Source: Acidiferrobacteraceae bacterium
Lineage (GTDB): Bacteria > Pseudomonadota > Gammaproteobacteria > Arenicellales > UBA868
Reading direction: 5' to 3'
Length of the DNA stretch: 5,529 bases
NCBI GenBank assembly: GCA_002731295.1
Contig: PCBE01000070.1
Coordinates: 1-5,529 of the forward strand
This document shows positions 1 through 5,529 of the stretch, in pieces. Under the pieces are notes generated by a model. It was not told the origin of the DNA. It made no database searches and worked only from the letters and a program-made list of their open reading frames with translations. The position numbers and the translations under genes are program-made. How positions within the stretch are numbered: the stretch's first letter is position 1; each line of letters begins with the position of its first letter.

Positions 1-861
1 GGTAATGTGCAGTGGGACATCGTCGATACCACACCGCAGGATGCGCTGCGAGGGTGTGACGAAGGTCTTCTGGAAGAGCTCGACCACTCACAATGGCTGC
101 CGGCCCCCGATGGCACCCCCGCCACCGAGGACTTCGTGGATGGTGCACTTAGCGACTGCTATGTGGGTAACATCTCTTGGGCCACCGTACCTGCCTATAA
201 CCGAAAAACCATCACAGCGACTAAAGGCGTAAACCGTATGCCAAGTTCCATGAAGGATTTCTGGGATACCAAGAATTTTCCGGGGCGACGCGGTCTTCGT
301 AAAGTGCCCCGCGTAAATCTTGAGTGGGCCTTGATGGCTGACGGCGTTGCTAATGCGGATATCTACGATGTACTTGCTACGAAGGAAGGTCAGGATCGTG
401 CGTTCGCAAAGTTATCTGAACTCAAAGACGACATCGTCTGGTGGGAAGCTGGCGCCCAACCGCCACAGCTCTTGGCTGATGGTGAAGTCGTAATGGTTAC
501 GGCTTATAACGGCAGACTGTTCAACGCCATGTATGTGGAGAACAAGCCTTTCGAGATCATGTGGGGTCCCCAGGTTTTTGACTTGGATACTTATACGGTC
601 GTCAAAGGTGCACCCAACGAGAAGGCAGCAATCGAGTTCCTGAAGTTCTGTACCAGTGCCGAAGCGTTGGCCGATACCACAAATTATATTTCGTACGGCC
701 CGCTTCGTAAGTCTTCTTCTCAGTTCGTCAATCCGGCTATCTTGCCGCACTTGCCGACTGCGCCGGACAACTTTAAGACAGCGCTGACTTATGATTTTAA
801 CTTCTGGGCTGACCACATGGATGAGCTCACCAACCGTTTCAATGCTTGGTTAGCGAAGTAA
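1..861 (+). CDS. Polyamine-type ABC transporter substrate-binding protein (PotD/PotF-like, COG0687), 5' truncated
   Basis: This is the periplasmic solute-binding component of an ABC importer, most like the spermidine/putrescine-binding PotD/PotF group. The reading frame is open from the first base, so the gene begins upstream; 286 residues are visible against roughly 340-370 for the family. The missing part should carry the signal peptide and first lobe strands. Visible family hallmarks are WDIVD near the start, the hinge-region FPGRRGLRK at about residues 93-101, WWEAGAQPPQLLADGEVVM at about 147-165, a GAP-N-KAA segment that leads into a helix (about 203-211), an ISYGP stretch near 230-234, and the C-terminal LPHLPTAPDN and RFNAWLAK. 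The GTG at 7 is only an internal valine codon, not a start. The gene ends in TAA and is followed directly by an intrinsic terminator, so it closes its transcription unit. The exact ligand (polyamine, other amine or related compound) cannot be told from sequence alone. Confidence 0.93.
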   Translation, partial: GNVQWDIVDTTPQDALRGCDEGLLEELDHSQWLPAPDGTPATEDFVDGALSDCYVGNISWATVPAYNRKTITATKGVNRMPSSMKDFWDTKNFPGRRGLRKVPRVNLEWALMADGVANADIYDVLATKEGQDRAFAKLSELKDDIVWWEAGAQPPQLLADGEVVMVTAYNGRLFNAMYVENKPFEIMWGPQVFDLDTYTVVKGAPNEKAAIEFLKFCTSAEALADTTNYISYGPLRKSSSQFVNPAILPHLPTAPDNFKTALTYDFNFWADHMDELTNRFNAWLAK

Positions 862-885
862 TTCAGATAGTTAATAGCTGTATAG

Positions 886-917
886 AAAAGGCGGGCTTCG
901 GCCCGCCTTTTTATTTT
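886..917 (+). terminator. Rho-independent terminator of the binding-protein gene
   Basis: A GC-rich stem is formed by GGCGGGC (890-896) and GCCCGCC (901-907) around a TTCG tetraloop (897-900). It is extended to 11 pairs by AAAA (886-889) and TTTT (908-911), and followed by a T-rich run to 917. The UUCG loop is an especially stable type. It lies 24 bases after the TAA of the binding-protein gene. The A-run on the left arm means the hairpin could also work weakly in the other direction, but no minus-strand gene feeds into it here. Confidence 0.95.
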
Positions 918-975
918 GAAATTTTATCTGGTTGAATTACTTTAGTGATCGGATAGTCATCGACCTTTTGAGCAC

Positions 976-996
976 AGCGTCAAGAGAGCGTCAGAG
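976..996. repeat. Short tandem direct repeat, possible operator
   Basis: AGCGTCAAGAG (976-986) is followed at once by AGCGTCAGAG (987-996). Two near-identical copies spaced 11 bases apart put equivalent bases on the same face of the helix, as expected for a tandem-bound regulator. The repeat sits about 130 bases before the acetyltransferase start. Apart from this, the 262-base gap between 862 and 1123 holds only the terminator and a weak CCTC/GAGG hairpin at 1003-1013. I see no convincing promoter or small gene there. The repeat could be chance. Confidence 0.3.
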
Positions 997-1123
997 TTCG
1001 TACCTCACTGAGGAGTCGGCGCCTGCCACAAAGTAAAACACGCACCACGCTGGTACGCATTGCATCTAGAGTCGCTGAAAGTTTTCTGTCAGCCTTTGTG
1101 TGATAGAACCAGTGAAATCGAAA

Positions 1124-1621
1124 ATGTCGACACCTGATGTTCGTCCGGCGATGGCTGATGATTTTGCAGCCATCGAATCGCTCAATCATAGCGTTGTGGA
1201 TCTAACCAGCCCAATGGATGGTGAGAGGCTCCAGCAATTACACGCCATGAGCAGCTATCATCGGGTTATTGACCAGGATAGCCAGCTTGTGGCCTTTCTA
1301 CTTGTGTTGTGCCCTGGTTGTGACTATGACAGCGTGAATTATCAGTGGTTTGATCAGCGCTATGATGATTTTGCCTATATCGACCGGATCGTCGTTCGAG
1401 ACTGTTCTCGGGGTCTGGGTCTGGGCACAATCCTATACGAAGACCTGTTTGCATGGGCCATTAACCAAAAAATCCGAAACATAGTCTGTGAATACAATGC
1501 CGAACCTCTGAACGAAGCGTCCCGAAAGTTTCACAAAGCGCTGGGCTTCCAGGAAGTCTCGCTCGAGATGATCGGTCAGGCGAAACGGGTGTCTATGCAG
1601 CTAAAGGCGCTGTCAGTTTGA
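1124..1621 (+). CDS. GNAT superfamily N-acetyltransferase (COG3818-like)
   Basis: The product is a 165-residue cytoplasmic protein of the GNAT fold, which transfers an acetyl group from acetyl-CoA to an amine. The acetyl-CoA binding motif A is seen as R96-x-x-G99-x-G101, right after the beta-4 strand YIDRIVV (85-91). The second half carries CEYNAEPLNEAS (122-133) and the motif B helix FHKALGF (136-142). The layout GCDYDS-NYQWF near 65-76 followed by YIDRIVV is typical of the small stand-alone predicted acetyltransferases of COG3818, whose substrate is unknown. I chose ATG 1124; a GTG at 1100 would add eight residues not expected in the family, and neither has a clear Shine-Dalgarno sequence. 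It stands alone on this strand and converges on the dehydrogenase at 1653. The family call is firm; the substrate is not predictable. Confidence 0.92.
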   Translation: MSTPDVRPAMADDFAAIESLNHSVVDLTSPMDGERLQQLHAMSSYHRVIDQDSQLVAFLLVLCPGCDYDSVNYQWFDQRYDDFAYIDRIVVRDCSRGLGLGTILYEDLFAWAINQKIRNIVCEYNAEPLNEASRKFHKALGFQEVSLEMIGQAKRVSMQLKALSV

Positions 1622-1652
1622 CGTGTTGTCGGAATCAATTCTGGCCATGCGG

Positions 1653-2438
1653 TTATTCGTTGCGCAGGAAAGAGTCCGGGTCTTCAGGCAGGATCTGCCC
1701 GCCATCGACCACAATGGCCTGCCCGGTAACAAACTTGGCCTGGTCTGAAGCGAGATACACCATCGCGTAGCCAATGTCGGCAGTATCACCGAGATCACCA
1801 GCCGGGATCACCTTAGCGACCTCCTTGGCGCCGTCCTCACCGTACAGTTCTTTGAGGCTGTCGGTCAGGATATTGCCGGGGCTGACGGCGTTGACTGTAA
1901 TGCCGTCTTTGGCCAGTTCCAGTGACGCTGCCCTGATGAATGCATTCACACCGCCTTTGCTGGCAGAGTAGGCTGCGAGTCGGGCCTGAGCCACGTTAGG
2001 ACCAGTGATCGAGGAGGTGAAGAGAATCCGACCCCACTGCTGTTGTCGCATGATCGGAATACAGGGTTTTGTCAGTAGGAAGCACGACCTCAGGTTGGTG
2101 TTTAGAGTATCGTCCCAGACCTCGGTGGGCATCTCCTCCATCAGCAGGTCTGGATATATCCCCGCGTTGTGGCACATGATGTCCAGTTGACCATAAGCAC
2201 CAACAACGTGTTCAACAAGTGCCCGGCAATCATCTTCCTCGCGAATGTCCGCCTGAAAAAACTCAGATTGGCCGCCGCCGTCATTGATTGACTGAACCAC
2301 CGTATTACCATCGTCCTTGGAGCGGGCAGCGCAGATCACGGTTGCGCCCTCGTCAGCAAATACCCGGGCGATGCCTTCTCCGATACCACGGCTTGCACCT
2401 GTGACCACTGCGATCTTGCCTGCAATCGATATGCCCAT
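1653..2438 (-). CDS. UcpA-like short-chain dehydrogenase/reductase (classical SDR)
   Basis: This is a 261-residue NAD(P)-dependent oxidoreductase with a complete classical SDR signature. Numbered from ATG 2438, it has the cofactor glycine motif T13-G-x-x-R17-G18-I-G20, NAG at 91-93, and the catalytic tetrad N115, S143, Y157, K161, with the PG motif at 187-188. R17 together with R39 after the second strand suggests NADP(H) preference. The TGxxxGIGEGIAR segment and the C-terminal VDGG-x-x-LPE pattern resemble UcpA of enterobacteria, an SDR of poorly known substrate. The C-terminus PEDPDSFLRNE extends slightly past the usual VDGG end. A TTG nine bases upstream is in frame but abuts the Shine-Dalgarno sequence, so ATG 2438 is the start. 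The gene is apparently monocistronic, 106 bases after the M48 gene. General reductase function is sure; the substrate is unknown. Confidence 0.93.
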   Translation of the reverse strand: MGISIAGKIAVVTGASRGIGEGIARVFADEGATVICAARSKDDGNTVVQSINDGGGQSEFFQADIREEDDCRALVEHVVGAYGQLDIMCHNAGIYPDLLMEEMPTEVWDDTLNTNLRSCFLLTKPCIPIMRQQQWGRILFTSSITGPNVAQARLAAYSASKGGVNAFIRAASLELAKDGITVNAVSPGNILTDSLKELYGEDGAKEVAKVIPAGDLGDTADIGYAMVYLASDQAKFVTGQAIVVDGGQILPEDPDSFLRNE

Positions 2439-2447
2439 GTGAATCAA

Positions 2448-2454
2448 CTCCTTT
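2448..2454 (-). promoter_or_regulatory. Shine-Dalgarno site that fixes the dehydrogenase start
   Basis: On the minus strand AAAGGAG lies nine bases before ATG 2438. The alternative in-frame TTG (2445-2447) directly touches this site with no spacer, so it cannot be served by it. This decides the start in favour of the ATG. Confidence 0.8.
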
Positions 2455-2506
2455 GATCGTATTGTGTTAACGAAAGCCCCCGTCTCTTTGTCCCATTGGC
2501 GTGGTT

Positions 2507-2515
2507 GTTATAGCA
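2507..2515 (-). promoter_or_regulatory. Candidate extended -10 promoter of the UcpA-like gene
   Basis: The minus strand reads TGCTATAAC: a TATAAC hexamer (five of six to consensus, 2507-2512) with a TG one base upstream, the extended -10 form recognised by the main sigma factor. No good -35 hexamer is found 16-18 bases upstream, which is tolerated by extended -10 promoters. Transcription would begin near 2500, giving a leader of about 60 bases. This is inference from motif match and position between the M48 stop and the dehydrogenase start. Confidence 0.35.
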
Positions 2516-2544
2516 CAGTGGTCGACAAAGATATGTTATGACGA

Positions 2545-3750
2545 TTAATCGAGCTCGATGTTTGATTCCAGGCATTGGACTACAAACCCCACCGGGACCT
2601 CCAGTTCAGATGCGATATGGTTCAACAGATCTCTTTCAGCATCCGATATCGGCTGTTCAGTAGCAGCAACGACACACAGGTCGCGCAGTACCTGCATGCG
2701 CTGAGCCTGGCTGACGCGATCCTTGACTTCAGCTATTCGACGCGGCAGATCTTCTTTAAGTCGGTCAGGGTCCAGTGTGTCGAGCGAGTAAGCCTCACCC
2801 AGGTAACGCTTTAGAGTGTCGCGTTCTTTTTTGCTGATGCCCTCATAGGCGTTAGCAATAACAACCGCAGCGCCAAGAAAAAGATCGCGCATGGCACGGC
2901 TGCTGTCTGTCTTAGCTTGCAGGTAGTCCGGTTCCATCAGGCTCATGATCTGATGTACTTGGTCTTCCAGGGTCGGTTTATCCATACCGGTAGTCGCCAT
3001 CAGATCAGATTCATGAAATAGCTTCAGTGCCTTGACCCGTAAGGGACTGAATGGGTGTGTTGAGAACCAGTCTTGTTTGGGCGCTCCTTGGCCGGGTTTA
3101 TCATCAAATGCCAACATGTCATCGACCTGGGCGAGAAACTCGTGCAGTTCAAACCGCACGACCCGCTCGTCGGTAATGCCAGACGCCAGCTTAAACAGTG
3201 CCCGTGCAACACTTTCCAGGTCTTGAGCACAAAAGGCCCCGGCCCTGTCAGCAGAGATCTCGGCGTAGCGGGACCACGCAAATAAATCAAGTGCCAGATC
3301 AGCTGGAGGTGGTTGTCGACCCCTGAGTACGTAGCCGATCGGAATCTGATGATGGCCATAGACATGGTGGCCGAGCTCGTGCCCCATGACAAACAGCAGT
3401 TCGGAGTCATTGAAGGCTTCCAGCAGGCTGGATGAGAACATGATGAAGACCCGGCCTTCCTCAGGCTTAAAGCAGGCTGCGTTGAATTGTGGACTCGCAT
3501 AGGCATAGAGCTCTAGCGGGCTATCGATACCAAGTCGTTCAACACAACGGTCGGCTTTTTGATGTATCCCGGCAGCCATGCCAGGGCTGAGTCGAACTGA
3601 TGTGGCCAGTAGATGGCGGCGGGTGGCGGACTGCTCGCCTTTTTCCGATTGGCGTTTTATCGACCGATTGAGGCGCTTGATTTCCTGTCGGGCAAGTAGG
3701 GCCTTACTGAGTTTCAGATCGTTGCTGCAGCGTATTGCACCAGCCGTCAT
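2545..3750 (-). CDS. M48 family zinc metallopeptidase with C-terminal TerB-like domain
   Basis: The 401-residue product joins two parts. The N-terminal part, to about residue 245, is an M48 peptidase domain. It shows the zinc site H124-E-L-G-H128, the third ligand and following Asp in E164-I-S-A-D168, and the late motif H232-P with R238. Residues 10-50 are charged and probably helical. The C-terminal part, about 287-401, is all-helical with two repeats of a hydrophobic helix, an acidic turn (EGISKKERDTL; EQPISDAERDLL) and another helix, the pattern of TerB-like domains. No signal peptide or membrane segment is seen, unlike HtpX or Ste24 proteases, so it should be cytoplasmic. ATG 3750 has only a weak GGGA upstream. 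The gene follows tdk by 51 bases on the same strand, and co-transcription is likely. The peptidase call is firm, the TerB-like call is moderate, and the substrate is unknown. Confidence 0.88.
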   Translation of the reverse strand: MTAGAIRCSNDLKLSKALLARQEIKRLNRSIKRQSEKGEQSATRRHLLATSVRLSPGMAAGIHQKADRCVERLGIDSPLELYAYASPQFNAACFKPEEGRVFIMFSSSLLEAFNDSELLFVMGHELGHHVYGHHQIPIGYVLRGRQPPPADLALDLFAWSRYAEISADRAGAFCAQDLESVARALFKLASGITDERVVRFELHEFLAQVDDMLAFDDKPGQGAPKQDWFSTHPFSPLRVKALKLFHESDLMATTGMDKPTLEDQVHQIMSLMEPDYLQAKTDSSRAMRDLFLGAAVVIANAYEGISKKERDTLKRYLGEAYSLDTLDPDRLKEDLPRRIAEVKDRVSQAQRMQVLRDLCVVAATEQPISDAERDLLNHIASELEVPVGFVVQCLESNIELD

Positions 3751-3801
3751 GATGGGTCCCGTGATCTCTCTAAATGTGGTTCTTTACCGCGTGAGTGTTG
3801 A

Positions 3802-4389
3802 TTATCGCTCAGCATCACCCCGCGCATCCTTAAAATGAAGTCTGCACATCGAAACGTAGCGTTCGTTACCGCCGATTTGTATCTGCTCACCCGCATGTAT
3901 CGGTTTGCCATCATTGTCCAGTCGTACGGTCATAATGGCTTTGCGGCCGCAGTGGCACACGGTCTTGATTTCTCTGAGTTCATCGGCGAGAGCCAGCAGC
4001 TGTTGGCTGCCCTCAAAAAGCTCACCACGAAAGTCAGTGCGCAGGCCGTACGTCAGTACCGGAATGTTGAGTCGGTCGACAACGTCAGTGAGTTGTTTGA
4101 CCTGTTCGATGCTCAAGAACTGTGCTTCGTCCACCAGGACGCAGTCGAGACGACTTTGGTTCTCTCGATCACAAATTATCTGCAGTAGATCGTCACTGCG
4201 GCCAAAGTTGACAGCCTCGGCCTCAAGGCCGATTCGGGAGCGGATTCGACCGACTCCTTCGCGCTCATCGACCCGGGGTTTGAGCACCAGTGTCTCCATG
4301 CCGCGTTCGGCATAATTGTGGCTGGATTGCAGCAGAGTCGTGGTCTTGCCGGCATTCATCGCTGAAAAATAAAAATAAAGTTTAGCCAC
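3802..4389 (-). CDS. tdk: Thymidine kinase (type II, Tdk)
   Basis: This enzyme phosphorylates thymidine to dTMP with ATP in pyrimidine salvage in the cytoplasm. The 195-residue sequence follows the E. coli Tdk pattern (205 residues) almost throughout. It has the P-loop S9AMNAGKT16, the DEAQF box at 87-91 with catalytic E88, the lasso-loop segment [10 protein letters not shown] at 114-123 that closes over thymidine, and the structural zinc ligands C145, C147, C182 and H185. GGNERYVS at 173-180 contacts the base. The start is GTG: an in-frame TGA lies only one codon upstream, and the resulting [15 protein letters not shown] matches the family N-terminus exactly. No strong Shine-Dalgarno sequence is visible. 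The gene lies 88 bases after the upstream dehydrogenase and 51 bases before the M48-TerB gene. Confidence 0.97.
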   Translation of the reverse strand: MAKLYFYFSAMNAGKTTTLLQSSHNYAERGMETLVLKPRVDEREGVGRIRSRIGLEAEAVNFGRSDDLLQIICDRENQSRLDCVLVDEAQFLSIEQVKQLTDVVDRLNIPVLTYGLRTDFRGELFEGSQQLLALADELREIKTVCHCGRKAIMTVRLDNDGKPIHAGEQIQIGGNERYVSMCRLHFKDARGDAER

Positions 4390-4446
4390 AAGTCAACACC
4401 CGAGATTATGTTTAAGGCGCTCCTGCAATGATACCGCACGAGGGAA

Positions 4447-4463
4447 GTCGATCAGCTATCGAC
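4447..4463. repeat. Small perfect inverted repeat upstream of tdk
   Basis: GTCGAT (4447-4452) and ATCGAC (4458-4463) form a perfect six-pair inverted repeat around CAGCT. It lies between the second dehydrogenase stop and the tdk start. There is no T-tract after it in either direction, so it is not an intrinsic terminator. It could be an operator or attenuating hairpin for tdk, or chance. Confidence 0.3.
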
Positions 4464-4477
4464 AACTGCTTGACCGA

Positions 4478-5308
4478 TTAATTCATCAGGCCGCCGCTGG
4501 CGACCAGCACCTCACCCGTGATGAAATCGGATTCGGGTATACACAGCAGATAAACCGCATTTGCTGCATCCTCGGGCCGGCCCAAGCGCCCGAGTGCGGC
4601 CATCTCCCTCGCCGATTCTCGTTGCGCTGCAGTAAGGCCAACCGGATGGTCGCGGTCCTTGATCGTAACGCGGTTGGGCTGATCTTCGAATGGTTCTATA
4701 AGGCGGGTATCGATATAGCCGAAGGCGACACAGTTGACGGTGACATGATAACGACCCCATTCCCGAGCCAGTGTTTTCGTCATGCCAACAACGGCAGCCT
4801 TTGCACTGGAATAGGCCACCTGTGTTGCTGCACCGTAGATGCCGGAAATCGATGAAATATTGACAACCTTGCGCAGTCTGCCCGGTGGATCGGTACTCAC
4901 CTGCTGGCGGAAGTGGTGCCCGGCTTCGCGCAACAGTCGGAACGGGCCTGTCGCATGAACATCCAGCATGGCATGCCACTGTTCGTCGGTGTGTTTGACT
5001 GCTGCTGAATTCCAGATGTAACCGGCATTATTGACGACGATATGAAGATCGCCATAACGTTCGAGTGCGGTGGAGACGAGAGCCTCAGCGGTTGCTTGCT
5101 CTGTGATGTTACCAGCCAGGGCGTGGACCGTCAGTCCCTGTTGTGTCTGCTTGTCGACACCTTCAGCAAGAAGGGCTGCATCCAAGTCGTTGGCAATCAC
5201 CTGTGCACCCTCATTTGCCAGTTTTTGTACAATGGACCGGCCAATCCCCCGCGCCGCACCTGTGACGATAGCGACGCGTCCTGCTAGTTTTAACGATTGG
5301 GCCGTCAT
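4478..5308 (-). CDS. Short-chain dehydrogenase/reductase with divergent active-site motifs
   Basis: This is a 276-residue NAD(P)-dependent SDR oxidoreductase. Numbered from ATG 5308, it has T16-G-A-A-R20-G21-I-G23, D41 at the end of the second strand (a mark of NAD(H) preference), NNAG at 93-96, S153, Y166 and K170. Two motifs depart from the classical set. The structural Asn of the tetrad is replaced by H118 in DVHATG, and the usual PG after the active-site helix reads FG (VAFG, 194-197). The ISSISGIYG...YSSAK context and the His recall the hydroxyacyl-CoA dehydrogenase type SDRs (MFE-2/HSD17B4-like and some FabG-like proteins), so acyl-CoA or similar carbonyl substrates are possible. The substrate loop after residue 200 is long (RLIEPFEDQPNRVTIK and onward). 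ATG overlaps the stop of the gene before it as TGATG, and no Shine-Dalgarno sequence is present, so translation is probably coupled. A GTG one codon earlier is less likely. Confidence 0.9.
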   Translation of the reverse strand: MTAQSLKLAGRVAIVTGAARGIGRSIVQKLANEGAQVIANDLDAALLAEGVDKQTQQGLTVHALAGNITEQATAEALVSTALERYGDLHIVVNNAGYIWNSAAVKHTDEQWHAMLDVHATGPFRLLREAGHHFRQQVSTDPPGRLRKVVNISSISGIYGAATQVAYSSAKAAVVGMTKTLAREWGRYHVTVNCVAFGYIDTRLIEPFEDQPNRVTIKDRDHPVGLTAAQRESAREMAALGRLGRPEDAANAVYLLCIPESDFITGEVLVASGGLMN

Positions 5309-5310
5309 CA
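5306..5310 (-). other. TGATG stop/start overlap (translational coupling)
   Basis: The minus strand reads TGATG: TGA (5308-5310) ends the upstream frame and ATG (5306-5308) starts the dehydrogenase, sharing one base. The preceding bases (AATTTTTATTC) lack any Shine-Dalgarno match, so reinitiation by ribosomes that finish the upstream gene is the likely mode of starting. Confidence 0.65.
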
Positions 5311-5529
5311 CGAATAAAAATTGCGGCTCGGAATCCCGGTGTCCTGGGTACTGTAGCCGACAAGGCGAAGGCGTTGTGTGGTCATCGATGCGGGTTTATC
5401 CGGATATATCAAACGCTCACCGCGTTTTACTCTAGCCTGCCAGTCCGCGTAAGCATCAGTGGGGGAGAATATGTGGGGCCGATGCGTGGTTGTGGTCTGT
5501 GATCCAACAGCCTGTTTGCGCGCATCGAT
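5308..5529 (-). CDS. 3' end of an unidentified gene coupled to the dehydrogenase
   Basis: The minus-strand frame is open from the right edge of the window for 73 codons and ends in TGA at 5308-5310. No start is needed because the gene begins outside. The translated tail looks like real protein: THRPHIFSPTDAYADWQARV, then KRGERLIYPDKPASMTTQRL, then RLVGYSTQDTGIPSRNFYS. It has a balanced composition with aromatic and charged residues and no low-complexity runs. The strongest support is its TGATG overlap with the next gene. I do not recognise the family, and no catalytic motif is evident in this part. Because it is coupled to an SDR, an enzyme or accessory protein of the same pathway is likely, but that is inference. 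Confidence 0.68.
   Translation of the reverse strand: MDARKQAVGSQTTTTHRPHIFSPTDAYADWQARVKRGERLIYPDKPASMTTQRLRLVGYSTQDTGIPSRNFYS

Noticed and set aside
412..816. Minus-strand open frame of 134 codons
   Set aside because: It is antisense to the binding-protein gene and has no family motif.
980..1189. Minus-strand open frame of 69 codons in the gap before the acetyltransferase
   Set aside because: It overlaps the acetyltransferase start, is very Arg-rich, and has no Shine-Dalgarno sequence or recognisable domain.
2542..2559. Overlapping palindromes CGATTAATCG and ATCGAGCTCGAT at the M48 gene stop, considered as a terminator
   Set aside because: They are mostly the last codons of the gene, the stems are short and have little or no loop, and no T-tract follows on the minus strand.
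3024..3506. Minus-strand open frame of 160 codons
   Set aside because: It is a shifted frame inside the M48 peptidase gene, whose own frame carries the full zinc site. The product is rich in Ser, Trp and Cys and motif-free.
4405..4410. CATAAT on the minus strand as a -10 box for tdk
   Set aside because: No suitable -35 at 16-18 bases, and the start point would leave a leader of only about ten bases before the GTG.
4512..4979. Minus-strand open frame of 155 codons
   Set aside because: It is an out-of-frame shadow of the second dehydrogenase, with a Cys/Arg-rich unstructured product.
5070..5435. Plus-strand open frame of 121 codons
   Set aside because: It lies antisense to the dehydrogenase N-terminus and the partial upstream gene. 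Its product is Cys/Ser/Arg-rich and has no recognisable motif.
5471..5529. Plus-strand start ATG 5471 with GGGGAG just upstream, open to the window end
   Set aside because: Only three bases separate the purine run from the ATG, only 19 codons are visible, and the minus-strand frame with its TGATG coupling explains the same bases better.

Overview
The window looks like chromosome from a Gammaproteobacterium of moderate GC content. The best evidence is the thymidine kinase (3802-4389), whose motifs and N-terminus closely follow the enterobacterial Tdk pattern. The polyamine-type ABC binding protein, UcpA-like dehydrogenase and M48 peptidase fit a free-living, perhaps marine or soil, heterotroph, but that lifestyle is inference. 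I see no mobile element, CRISPR array, tRNA or rRNA. Most of the window is ordinary metabolic chromosome.

Layout. Positions 1-861 (+) hold the C-terminal three quarters of a PotD/PotF-like periplasmic substrate-binding protein, closed by a strong intrinsic terminator at 886-917. After a 262-base gap containing a short tandem repeat, a COG3818-type GNAT acetyltransferase runs 1124-1621 (+). It converges on a UcpA-like short-chain dehydrogenase at 1653-2438 (-), with 31 bases between the two stop codons. The rest of the window is a run of minus-strand genes. Read in the direction of transcription they are: the 3' end of an unidentified gene (5308-5529), a second short-chain dehydrogenase (4478-5308), thymidine kinase tdk (3802-4389), and a fusion of an M48 metallopeptidase with a TerB-like C-terminal domain (2545-3750).

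How the genes may work together. The unidentified gene and the second dehydrogenase share a TGATG stop/start overlap and are very probably translationally coupled, so they likely act in one pathway. tdk and the M48-TerB gene are 51 bases apart on the same strand with no terminator between them and may be co-transcribed. The two dehydrogenases are separate paralogues with different predicted cofactor preference: Arg after the second strand in one, Asp at its end in the other.

Points most worth attention are the coding 3' end at the right edge, which lacks a start codon in the window and is easily missed; the soluble M48 + TerB-like architecture next to tdk; and the altered active-site context of the second dehydrogenase (His for the usual Asn, Phe-Gly for Pro-Gly). 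I did not find convincing evidence of a wholly new system.
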